Source: Bog-473 sp963717455 (GTDB lineage: Bacteria; Actinomycetota; Acidimicrobiia; Acidimicrobiales; RAAP-2). Taken from it: 64,000 nt of DNA. Positions 25,879-34,013 of this stretch are shown one piece after another. The DNA lies in assembly GCA_963717455.1 (NCBI GenBank), contig OY970336.1, positions 5,456,001 to 5,520,000 on the forward strand, in the 5' to 3' direction. A program made the position numbers and the translations under genes. Numbering within the stretch: position 1 is the stretch's first letter; each line of letters opens with the position of its first letter. The notes beneath the pieces are model-generated. The model ran no database searches, had not been told where the DNA came from, and was given only the letters and a program-made list of their open reading frames with translations.

Positions 25879-27399
25879 TCAGCTCCAGACGAGGTTCTTG
25901 ATCTCGGTGAAGTCCTCGAGCCCGTGGCGCCCCCACTCGCGGCCGAGTCCCGACTGCTTGTAGCCGCCGAACGCGCCGCTCTGGCCGATGCCCTTCGGCT
26001 CGGCCCCCCACCCAGGACCCTGTCCGCCGCCCGGGCCCAGGTCTCCCAGCGGCTCGGACCCGACCTTCTGCACGGTGACCAGGCCGGCCCGGATCTGGCG
26101 GGCAACGTTGAAGGCACGGGAGTCCGACCTCGAGACCACGCCGCCACCGAGGCCGTAGATGGAGTCGTTGGCCAGCCGCACCGCGTCCTCGTCGTTGCCC
26201 GAATAGGGCACCACCGTGAGCACCGGGCCGAAGATCTCCTCCTGGGCGATGCGCAGGTCGTTGGAGCTCACGAAGACCGTCGGCTCGTAGTAGTAACCCT
26301 TCGCCAGCCCCTCCGGACGCTTGCCACCGCAGAGGAGCTCGGCTCCCTGTTCGAGCCCTGACGCCACGTAGCCCTCGACGCGCTCGCGTTGCTGCTCACG
26401 GATGAGAGGGCCGAGCACAGTGTTCTCGTTACGGGGGTCGCCGATCGTGATCAGCGGGCGCATCGCGTCCAGGCCCTCCTTATAGGCGTCGAGCAGCTGT
26501 TCCGGCAGCAGGACACGAGTGTGCAGCACACAGCCTTGACCGCAGTGGGCGAGCACCTGCCCGAAGCCGATGGTGCGGGCGTAATCCTCGGCGACGTCGC
26601 CCAACACGATCGTCGCGCTCTTGCCACCGAGCTCCAGCTGGACTCGCTTCACGGTGCCCGAGGCCGAGGCCATGATCCGGCGCCCGGTGGCGGTCGAGCC
26701 GGTGAAGGTCACCATGTCGACCATGGGGTTCGACGTCAACTCGTCGCCCACCTCGCCATGCCCGGTGATGACGTTGAGCACACCGGGTGGGATTCCGGCT
26801 TCGGCGGCGGCCTCAGCGATCATCATGGCGTCGAGGGGTGTCCAGGGGTGCGGCTTGAGGACCACCGTGCAGCCCACCGCGAGCGCCGGCGCCACCTTGA
26901 CCACGTTGAGCATGAACGGGAAGTTGAACGGTGTGATGGCGGCGACCACGCCAATGGGCTCGCGCACGAGTGCGCCGCCCGTCACTCCGGTGGGCCCGCC
27001 GGTCGGCGCGTTGTTCTCCACCCAGGGAAAGGAGTGCTCCGCGATGGCCGCGTTCGAGCGCAACATCCCGATCGAGCCGGCCCCCTGCACCATGTCGGTG
27101 AGGAACCCCGTCGAACCGGTCTCGGCGATGATCAGCTCCCGCAGGTCGCCAGCCCGCGCTTCGAGGATCTCGGCCATCGCCACCAACTTGGCGCCCCGCT
27201 CCGACGGCTTCATGTAGGGCCACGGGCCCTCGTCGAAGGCACGGCGGGCCGCCTCGATGGCGCGCACCGCAGTCTTCGTTGTCGCCTCCGGGACGGAGCC
27301 GATCACCTCCTCGGTGGCCGGATCCACGACGTCGATGGAACCCTCGGCCGACTCAGAAGTCCACTTGCCGTCGATGAACAGCTCGTAATTCCAGGTCAT
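25879..27399 (-). CDS. Aldehyde dehydrogenase (NAD(P)+)
   Basis: A 506-residue ALDH. VVAAITPFNFPFMLNVVK (cofactor entry, near 155), LELGGKSATIV with the general-base Glu near 260, and HCGQGCVLHTR with the catalytic Cys near 295; EEIFGPVLTVVPY near 395. A Gly/Pro-rich insertion (GDLGPGGGQGPGWG) sits near residue 460 and is unusual. ATG 27399 overlaps the CoA-transferase stop by 4 bp as currently read. Oxidation of an aldehyde to an acid for the upstream CoA-transferase fits the operon. Confidence 0.9.
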   Translation of the reverse strand: MTWNYELFIDGKWTSESAEGSIDVVDPATEEVIGSVPEATTKTAVRAIEAARRAFDEGPWPYMKPSERGAKLVAMAEILEARAGDLRELIIAETGSTGFLTDMVQGAGSIGMLRSNAAIAEHSFPWVENNAPTGGPTGVTGGALVREPIGVVAAITPFNFPFMLNVVKVAPALAVGCTVVLKPHPWTPLDAMMIAEAAAEAGIPPGVLNVITGHGEVGDELTSNPMVDMVTFTGSTATGRRIMASASGTVKRVQLELGGKSATIVLGDVAEDYARTIGFGQVLAHCGQGCVLHTRVLLPEQLLDAYKEGLDAMRPLITIGDPRNENTVLGPLIREQQRERVEGYVASGLEQGAELLCGGKRPEGLAKGYYYEPTVFVSSNDLRIAQEEIFGPVLTVVPYSGNDEDAVRLANDSIYGLGGGVVSRSDSRAFNVARQIRAGLVTVQKVGSEPLGDLGPGGGQGPGWGAEPKGIGQSGAFGGYKQSGLGREWGRHGLEDFTEIKNLVWS

Positions 27400-28646
27400 G
27401 TCATTGTCTCCGTCCTTGGCTTCATGTGTGCCGTCACTCGATCACCCGAGAGCGCCGGACTGGCGGAGCTCGGAGATGGCGTCCCAATCGTGCCCCAGTT
27501 CGAGCAGGATTTCCTCGGTGTGCTGTCCGAACTCCGGGGCCGGACCCTTGGGTCGGGGGGCTCGCCGCCGAACTGCATGGGCGGCGCCGGGAGGCGGAAG
27601 GTGGAGCCGTCATGGGACGACACTTCGGGGAGATAACCATTGGCCTCGACCTGTACGTGCTCGTGCACCTCGGCCGGGGTGAGCGCCGGGGCCCACACCC
27701 CGCTGAAGCCCTCCAGTCGCGTCCGCCAGTAGTCGAGCGATCCGCCGAGGAACGTGTCCTCGAGCTCCGCGACGCACGCCTTTGCGTTCTGCGCCCGCAC
27801 CACCATGTCGCCGAAGCGCTCGTCGGTCGCCAGCTCGGGCCGTCCGATGACCTCGCAGAGCTCGGTCCAGAACCGGTCCGCCTGCAAACAGACGAGATAG
27901 AGCCAACGGCCGTCCGCCGTGGGGTAGGAGTTCGTCAGCGGGTTCGGCGCACTCGTCCTGTCCGGGCCGGGTATCGACCCGACGAACGGTCCGGCCATGA
28001 TGTCGGGGCTCAGCGCCCAGATGCCGACCCCGAGGAGGGAGACGTCGACCTCGGTGGGCACGCCGGAACGCTCGCGCTGGAAGAGTGCGGTGCCGATGGC
28101 GCCCGCAATCGTGTTCGCCCCCTGCAGGTCGAAGAAGGCGGCCGGCTGGAACATCGGCTCCTCTCCCGGCCGCGTCATCTTGTAGGCCATGGACGCCGAC
28201 GCCCATCCCGCGGCCAGGTCGAAACCCCCTGTGTCCTTCATCGGTCCCCGCGCTCCCCACCCGTGACCGCACACGTAGATGATCTGTGGGTTGGCAGCTC
28301 GCAGATCTGTCAACTCGATTCCCAGCTTCTTGCGGACCGCCGGCAGGTAGCTGGTCAGGAAGACGTCCGCCGTCCCGGCGATCTCCAGCAACAGGTCACG
28401 GCCCGTCGGCGTGGCCAGGTCGAGGCTGATCCCGCGCTTGCCGCGGTTGGGGATCTCCACGAAGGGGTTGGGGCCCGGTCGATCCGACCGCCCGAGGAGG
28501 TTCATGAGACCCCGCTGAGGGTCTCCGTTGGGCGGCTCGACCTTGATCACGTCGGCGCCGAGGTCGGACATGGCCGCTCCGGCGGCCGGCACGAACGTCC
28601 ACGAGGCGACCTCGAGGACCCGGATGCCGTCGAATGGACCGCTCAC
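27396..28646 (-). CDS. Class III CoA-transferase, C-terminal frame altered
   Basis: A CaiB/BaiF-family transferase, clear for about 370 residues: VLEVASWTFVPAAGAAMSDLGADVIKVEPP, then GKRGISLDLATPTG, then HGWGARGPMKDTGGFDLAAGW with the catalytic Asp. After PPMQFGGEPP the frame becomes basic nonsense to a stop at 27396. The expected ending (PAPEFGQHTEEILLELGHDWDAISELR) is encoded in the adjacent frame and stops at 27442. One extra C in the C6 run (27555-27560, plus strand G6) would restore it. It overlaps its neighbours by 4 bp on both sides (as read), so it belongs to the P450/ALDH operon. Confidence 0.8.
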   Translation of the reverse strand: MSGPFDGIRVLEVASWTFVPAAGAAMSDLGADVIKVEPPNGDPQRGLMNLLGRSDRPGPNPFVEIPNRGKRGISLDLATPTGRDLLLEIAGTADVFLTSYLPAVRKKLGIELTDLRAANPQIIYVCGHGWGARGPMKDTGGFDLAAGWASASMAYKMTRPGEEPMFQPAAFFDLQGANTIAGAIGTALFQRERSGVPTEVDVSLLGVGIWALSPDIMAGPFVGSIPGPDRTSAPNPLTNSYPTADGRWLYLVCLQADRFWTELCEVIGRPELATDERFGDMVVRAQNAKACVAELEDTFLGGSLDYWRTRLEGFSGVWAPALTPAEVHEHVQVEANGYLPEVSSHDGSTFRLPAPPMQFGGEPPDPRVRPRSSDSTPRKSCSNWGTIGTPSPSSASPALSGDRVTAHMKPRTETMT

Positions 28647-29782
28647 TTGCCCACCGACGCCCGCGGGAAGTTGAAAACGCGCCGGGCATTGTCCTCGGCA
28701 ATCTTACGGGCCTCGTCATCGGGGACCTCGAAGAAGACGTCGGCCAGTTTCTTGCGGGACGCCGGGAAATTGCTGTCGCTGTGCGGATAGTCGCCCTCGA
28801 ACATGATGTTGTCGATGCCGATGAGGTCCCGCTCCTCAATCCCCGCGTTGTCGGCGATGAAGCATCCGAAGATGTGGTCGCGGAACAGGTCGGAGGGTCG
28901 CACGTCGGGATTGACGCCGGTGTACCAGCGGTGCCGCTCCCACGTGTAGTCGACGCGCTCGAGCACGTAGGGCATCCACCCGATGCCTCCCTCCGACAGC
29001 GCCACGCGCAGGCGGGGGAACTTGTGGAAGACCGGCGACAGGAGCAGGTCGACGGTCGTGAACTGCGAGTTCATCCCGAAGAGGGCGATGGCGACGGCAA
29101 AGTTCGCGTCGGGCGCGGTGACAGGGGCGCCGCCGGTCCCGAAGTGCAGGCACAGCGGCATGTCGGCCGCCTGGGCCGCGGCAAGGAACGGATCCCAGTG
29201 GTCGCTGTGGTACGACGGGAGGTCGAGTCTGTGGGGCGCCTCGATGAAGGTGATCGCCTTGGCACCCTTGGCCGCGGTGCGCTCGACCTCGGCCACCGAG
29301 GCCGGCACGTCCCAGAACGGGACCATGACCATGGGGATGAACCGGTCCGGAGCGGCCGCGCTCCACTCGTCGAGGATGAAGTCGTTCCACGCCTGCACAC
29401 ACGCCGCCGCGAGGTCCTTGTCCTCCGCTGCGAAAAGTGTGCCACCGGCGAAGCCGGGAAAGGATGGGAAGCACATCTGCGCGTGGACTCCGTCGGTGTC
29501 CATGTCGGCCAGACGGGCGGTGACGTCGTAACAGCCGGGGATCATCTCGTCGAAGCTGACCGGGTCGACGCCGAAGTCCTTGGGGTCCTTCCCCGCCACA
29601 GCGTTGAGACCGATCGTGGGAACGACCCTGTCCTCAAAGCGCCACGCCTGCTTTCCACCGTCGAGCTCGACGATGTGGGGTCCGGCCTCGCGGTACTTGG
29701 CCGGGAGGCGGTCGAGCCACACCCGCTCGTGTTCGATCACATGGTCGTCGACCGAAATCAGCTGGACGTCGTCGAGCAGCAT
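28643..29782 (-). CDS. Amidohydrolase family protein (amidohydrolase_2)
   Basis: A 379-residue metal-dependent TIM-barrel protein. LISVDDHVIEHERVWLDRLP supplies the DxH-type N-terminal motif; CLHFGTGGAP (about 185), LSEGGIGWMPYVLERVDYTW (about 245) and MFEGDYPHSDSNFP (about 330) carry the other metal or base residues. It is related to, but clearly distinct from, the copy at 5067. First gene of the six-gene operon, followed with a 4-bp overlap by the CoA-transferase. Likely acts on a ring or carboxyl intermediate. Confidence 0.8.
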   Translation of the reverse strand: MLLDDVQLISVDDHVIEHERVWLDRLPAKYREAGPHIVELDGGKQAWRFEDRVVPTIGLNAVAGKDPKDFGVDPVSFDEMIPGCYDVTARLADMDTDGVHAQMCFPSFPGFAGGTLFAAEDKDLAAACVQAWNDFILDEWSAAAPDRFIPMVMVPFWDVPASVAEVERTAAKGAKAITFIEAPHRLDLPSYHSDHWDPFLAAAQAADMPLCLHFGTGGAPVTAPDANFAVAIALFGMNSQFTTVDLLLSPVFHKFPRLRVALSEGGIGWMPYVLERVDYTWERHRWYTGVNPDVRPSDLFRDHIFGCFIADNAGIEERDLIGIDNIMFEGDYPHSDSNFPASRKKLADVFFEVPDDEARKIAEDNARRVFNFPRASVGK

Positions 29783-29896
29783 GCCGGAACCCCCCGGGGA
29801 CGAGCGATCTCCCCCAGCGGGAAGAATCGTCACTTTCTGACAATCTAATCCTGGGATCGGGCCAGGGCAAGTGCCGACCCGCGCCATACCCGTGCG

Positions 29897-30511
29897 TCAG
29901 GTCGATGGCTGGCGACTGGCGCGGGTCAGTTCTGGAACGGCCGCCTCGGCGGCATCGAAGATCTCGGGGAGTGTCAGACCCGAGCGGCCCCACAACTCGA
30001 TGACTGCGTTCTCGATCCCCACGGCGAGCCCGGCCAGAAGCCGGGGGGTGGGATCGTCCGAGCCGACCGTGCCGGTCGACTTCGCGCAGTAGTCGGTGAC
30101 CGCCTCGGTGAGAGCGTGCACCCGCTCGCCCCGGACACGGGCGTGGATCTCGGGGGCGTCGGCAGCGGCCCGGCGCCACAACGTGAGCAGTCGGACGTCT
30201 GCTGGCTGTTCCAGCGAATGGACACGGATGAGCCGCCACACGCTCTGGAGCGGGTCGGGGCTCGGCTCGAGCCGGGCGATCAACGCGACAAGCTCTTGGA
30301 GGCCGCGGCGGGTGAACCCGAGAAGCAGGTCCTCCTTCGTCGGGAAGTACCGGAAGAGCGTCCGCGCCGAGACTCCGGCCGCCGCGGCAATCTCGTCGAC
30401 CGTGACGTCCCTGAAGCCCTCCTTGGCGAAGAGCTCCCAGGCGATCTGCTCGTACTTGGCCAGCAGCGTGCTGCGCCGTCGAGTCCAGCCGGACTCCTCC
30501 GGGTCGATCAC
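29897..30511 (-). CDS. TetR family transcriptional regulator
   Basis: A 204-residue regulator. The helix-turn-helix (about 30-65) reads VTVDEIAAAAGVSARTLFRYFPTKEDLL, canonical for TetR. The ligand domain contains VRLLTLWRRAAADAPEIHARV and ends LTLPEIFDAAEAAVPEL. It lies upstream of, and in the same direction as, the amidohydrolase/P450 operon (114 bp gap), so it may control that operon. No obvious paired operator was found beside it. Confidence 0.8.
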   Translation of the reverse strand: MIDPEESGWTRRRSTLLAKYEQIAWELFAKEGFRDVTVDEIAAAAGVSARTLFRYFPTKEDLLLGFTRRGLQELVALIARLEPSPDPLQSVWRLIRVHSLEQPADVRLLTLWRRAAADAPEIHARVRGERVHALTEAVTDYCAKSTGTVGSDDPTPRLLAGLAVGIENAVIELWGRSGLTLPEIFDAAEAAVPELTRASRQPST

Positions 30512-30629
30512 ACCGAGAATCCTCGCGCGTTCGGTCGGATTCGAGGGTCATCGGGACGGAGCGGGCGCCTCATAGCCACGGCGCGGACCGCCATGATGCC
30601 GACGGCACTGCCGAATCGGGGTTTTTCCA

Positions 30630-30933
30630 ATGAACGACGAGTTGACTTGGATGCCGGCGTGGCGCATCCGAGAGTGGATCGTAGAGCGCGACGTTTCGGC
30701 TCTCGAGGTCACCGATCACTTTTTGGCCCGAATCGAAGAGTTCGATCACGAGCCACACGCATATGTTCAACTGGCTGGGCTTCCCTGCTATGAGTCTTCC
30801 CTGCGGCTTCGTCGACGGCCTTCCGATCGGGTCACAGGTCGTGGGGTGGCCGGGAGCCGAGGCCAGCATCCTCCGCTTCGCACAGGCATTCCTGATCTCG
30901 AACCCCCGAGAGGAGCGTCCGATCGTTTCCTGA
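30630..30933 (+). pseudogene. Amidase remnant: N- and C-terminal ends joined by a deletion
   Basis: From ATG 30630 the frame reads ELTWMPAWRIREWIVERDVSALEVTDHFLARIEEF, the start of an amidase-signature enzyme (GatA-like). Around 30770 this switches to another frame reading GFPAMSLPCGFVDGLPIGSQVVGWPGAEASIL to the TGA at 30931, which is the standard end of the same family. The whole middle, including the Ser-cis-Ser-Lys catalytic core, is missing. Both ends are in the right order and orientation, so this is one gene reduced by an internal deletion. Not functional. Confidence 0.8.
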
Positions 30934-30965
30934 CTGTCACCGCCAGGCGCGGAGCGCAGAGCGGT

Positions 30966-32147
30966 CTATCGGGTCAGCAGCATGCAGCCGGCGATCGGCC
31001 CGCCGCCGTTGGAGACGACCGCCACGTCACGTCTTTGCACCTGGCGCTCCCCCGCCTGACCCCTGAGCTGGAGGCATGCCTCGTGGAGCACCCAGTTCCC
31101 ATGCATCCGGCCGGCCGAGAGCTGGCCCCCGTAGGTGTTGAGGGGCAGCTGGCCGTCGAGCGCGATGCGGGTGGCGCCTTCCATGAACGGCCCTGCCTCT
31201 CCCTCGTCACAGAACCCCAGCGCCTCGAGCCAGCCGACGGTCAAGAAGGTGAACCCGTCGTAGAGCTCGGCGACGTCCACGTCAGCCGGCTGGAGGTCGG
31301 TCCGGCCCCACATCTCAGCGGCGGCGTCGGTCGACGCCATCTTGGGGTAGTCGACTCGCTGGTCCCAACCCCCCTCTCCGAGCGCACCGCCGCACGCCTC
31401 CACCCTGACGGGGTGGTCGCAGTCCGCGGCAGCCTCGGCCGACGACACCACGAAGGCGACGGATCCGTCGACGGGAACGTCGCAGTCCAAGAGCCCGAAG
31501 GGATCCGAGATCATGCGGGCGCCCAGGTACTCCTCCATTGTCAGCGGGTCGCGGTAGGCCGCCCGCGGATTCAGAGCGGCGTTCGTCCGGCTGTTGAGCG
31601 CCAGCCAACCCAGTTGCTCCTTGGTCGTGCCGTACAAGTGCATGTGACGCCGGGCGTGGAGTGCGAGCCAATTGGCCGCCGAATACGCGTGGGCGGCGAT
31701 CAGGCGCGGCACATCGGCCATGGGGTTGCCCCTCTCCTCCACCGGTGGCACGGGCTCGGCGGTCGACGCCTCCGACTCCCCCTCCTCGCTCAGACGCCCG
31801 AGCACCGAACCTCCCATCATGTTCACCGTGCGGTAGACGAGCACATGGTGCGCCTGGCCGCGTGCCACCGCGTGAAACGCGTTGACGACCGGACTGAGGA
31901 GTCCCCAGGTGCCTGTGGGCGAGCCGGTCCAGGAGTGCTCGATGCCCAGGTGGGCCGCCGTTTCCGCGACGGGAGTCTCGCCCATGGTCGAGATGCCGTC
32001 GATATCCGCTGGCACCAGCCCGGCGTCGGCGATCGCGGCGCGGGACGATTCTGCCGTGAGGTCGAGCCCTGCGATACCGGTCTTGCGGCCGATACGCGAG
32101 ATCCCGATGCCCGAGATGATCGCGCCGCGTTCGATGATGTCGTTCAC
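30966..32147 (-). CDS. Thiolase-fold lipid-transfer-like protein, second copy
   Basis: A 393-residue thiolase-superfamily protein starting RGAIISGIGISRIGRKTG. The position of the normal nucleophile Cys is altered, and the C-terminal motif is LNTYGGQLSAGRMHGN. HRRHM-like HARRHMHLYGTTKEQLG and the DPFGLLDCDVPVDGSVAFV strand match the copy at 8948. It is divergent from a DUF35 gene 24 bp away, so the two-protein unit is present but arranged head-to-head, not in tandem. The likely role is an aldolase- or thiolase-like step on a CoA thioester. Confidence 0.8.
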   Translation of the reverse strand: MNDIIERGAIISGIGISRIGRKTGIAGLDLTAESSRAAIADAGLVPADIDGISTMGETPVAETAAHLGIEHSWTGSPTGTWGLLSPVVNAFHAVARGQAHHVLVYRTVNMMGGSVLGRLSEEGESEASTAEPVPPVEERGNPMADVPRLIAAHAYSAANWLALHARRHMHLYGTTKEQLGWLALNSRTNAALNPRAAYRDPLTMEEYLGARMISDPFGLLDCDVPVDGSVAFVVSSAEAAADCDHPVRVEACGGALGEGGWDQRVDYPKMASTDAAAEMWGRTDLQPADVDVAELYDGFTFLTVGWLEALGFCDEGEAGPFMEGATRIALDGQLPLNTYGGQLSAGRMHGNWVLHEACLQLRGQAGERQVQRRDVAVVSNGGGPIAGCMLLTR

Positions 32148-32171
32148 GCGGCAGAACCATACAGTTGGGCC

Positions 32172-32594
32172 ATGGCAGAGGTCGCCCCCCGCATCACGCC
32201 GCCCCTCGACGAGCTCAACCGACCCTTCTGGACGGGCGGCGCATCGGGCGAGCTTCGCATCACCCGGTGCCAGTCCTGCCGGCGATGGGTCTTCCCCCTC
32301 TCCTCGCAGTGCGCGGACTGCGGCGGCTCAACCGCCTACGAGGCGACGAGCGGGAAGGGAACCGTCTTCACGCACACCACCAACGCGCACCCCTACAACC
32401 CGGCCGTGCCCGTGCCCTACAACATCTCGATCATCGAGCTGGTCGAACAGGTGGGACTGCGTTTCACGACCAACGTCGTGGAGTGCCCACCCGAGGCCGT
32501 CCGCATCGGCATGCCCGTGTGCGTGGCGTTCGAGCAACACGGAGAGGTGTTCGTGCCCGTGTTCGTGCCCGATCCCCAGGAGACGGAGTCCTGA
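32172..32594 (+). CDS. DUF35 zinc-ribbon/OB-fold protein, second copy
   Basis: A 140-residue protein with the zinc ribbon CQSCRRWVFPLSSQCADC (about residues 35-52) and an OB-fold carrying GKGTVFTHTTNAHPYNP. All four cysteines are present. It is the probable partner of the divergent thiolase at 30966. ATG 32172 is the first in frame; no strong Shine-Dalgarno is seen, and the 24-bp gap to the thiolase start must hold both promoters, suggesting short leaders. Confidence 0.8.
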   Translation: MAEVAPRITPPLDELNRPFWTGGASGELRITRCQSCRRWVFPLSSQCADCGGSTAYEATSGKGTVFTHTTNAHPYNPAVPVPYNISIIELVEQVGLRFTTNVVECPPEAVRIGMPVCVAFEQHGEVFVPVFVPDPQETES

Positions 32595-32598
32595 CCGA

Positions 32599-33809
32599 TC
32601 ACATGTCCCAGCTGAGCTCGAGCCGGTCTATGCCGTAGAGGCCTCCCCCGTGCTCGGTCACCTCGACGCCCTCGGTCAGCCGGTAGTCGGGGATCGCTCG
32701 GTGCCACTCCTCCAGCGCGATACGGAGCTCGCGCCGGGCGAGATTCGAGCCGAGACAGCGATGCGGACCGGCGCCGAACGCGATGTGGTTGTTCGGTGAA
32801 CGGTCGATCTGGAGGGTCGCGGCGTCCTCGAACCGGGCGGGATCACGGGTCGCACCGCTCAAGGGCACGAAGACCATGTCGTCCGTCTTGAGCGGGCAGC
32901 CGTGGAACTCTGCGTCCTGCATCACCTTGCGCGCCGGCGCGACAAAGGCGAAGTAGCGGAGGAACTCCTCGACCGCGGCGGGGATCACCGACGGGTCGCG
33001 TGCGATCCGGGCGCGGTCCTCGGGCTTGCCGGCGAGGTACCAGAACGCGTAGCTGAGCTGGATCGACACCGTGTCGAGACCAGCCATGAACATCAGGAGG
33101 CACCACGACAGGAGGTCTTCGAGCGGAATGACCTTGCCCTCGATCTTCCAGTCGAGCGCACTGGAGAGCAGATCGTCGGAGGGGTGTGCTCGTTTCTCCT
33201 CGAGCAGCTCGGTGAAGTACCCCATGACGGCCAACATGGCCTCGATGGCCGTCGACTGCTCCGGATCTCCTCGGCGGACGGATGCAGGATCCGGTGCTCC
33301 CAGTCGAGGAACTGCTCCAAGCCGTCGTGGGGGAGACCCATCAGCTCCATGAAGATCGTCGTGGGATACCGCCACGCAAAGTCGCGCAGGAAGTCGCAAT
33401 GCCCGGTGTGGGCAAAGGTCCCGATGACCTCGACACATCGCTCCCGCACCCGGTCCTCGAGCTTCTCCATCGCTTTCGGCGCGAAGTGCGGCGCCAGCAG
33501 CTGGCGCCACGCGGTGTGCTCCGGCGGATCCAGCATCTCGGGGATCCACTTGTACGGAGGGTCGGGGTCGTGGACCGTCACCACCGAGCTGGAGAACGTC
33601 TCGGGATGCTGCAGCGCTTCCCGGATCACATCGGCCCCGGTCATCACCCAGAAGCCGTCCCCGAACGTGCTGCGCACGAAGGGGTGCTCCTCGCGCAGCG
33701 CGTCGATCTCCTCCGCGTGGGACAGCACGGGGCCCGTGGTCCCGCTGTTGAACTCGCGGAGTGGGTACGGGCACTGACCCTCGTCGTTCGACATCGTGGA
33801 AGCCGTCAT
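32599..33809 (-). pseudogene. Cytochrome P450 with a single frame break
   Basis: The N-terminal half is read from ATG 33809 (MTASTMSNDEGQCPYPLREF, GGAAGGG upstream) through KWIPEMLDPPEHTAWRQLLAPHF to LDWEHRILHPSAE. The sensible continuation, DPEQSTAIEAMLAVMGYFTELL, is in the next frame, so one base is missing near 33267. The C-terminal half is intact: I-helix FMAGLDTVSIQL, ExxR in EEFLR, heme loop FGAGPHRCLGSNLAR. Without the break it would be a normal P450 of about 403 residues. It differs from the P450 at 22959. As written it is not translated whole. Confidence 0.8.
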
Positions 33810-33839
33810 GGTGGCCCCCTTCCCTTCCCTATTCAGTAC

Positions 33840-33863
33840 ACTCTGTTGAGAGTATCGACTCTC
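33840..33863. promoter_or_regulatory. Alternating inverted repeats upstream of the P450
   Basis: ACTCT-N4-AGAGT-N4-ACTCT is laid out as three alternating 5-mers, making two overlapping hairpins; the second arm pair extends to GAGAGT-ATCG-ACTCTC. Reading leftwards, GATACT within it can serve as a -10 box for the P450, so bound regulator would block transcription. The region also precedes the rightward CoA-transferase. Confidence 0.55.
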
Positions 33864-34013
33864 GTTCGCATCCACGCCAGTCGACGCCCCTCGACGGGGC
33901 GTCAGGCGCACGTGGCCACCCGGTCGGCCCCCGCCGATCCAGCGCCTCACGCACCGCCCACCCTCCCACCGGTCTGCTTGAATCAACGAGCCGGTTCAGG
34001 TCACACGCTCGGC

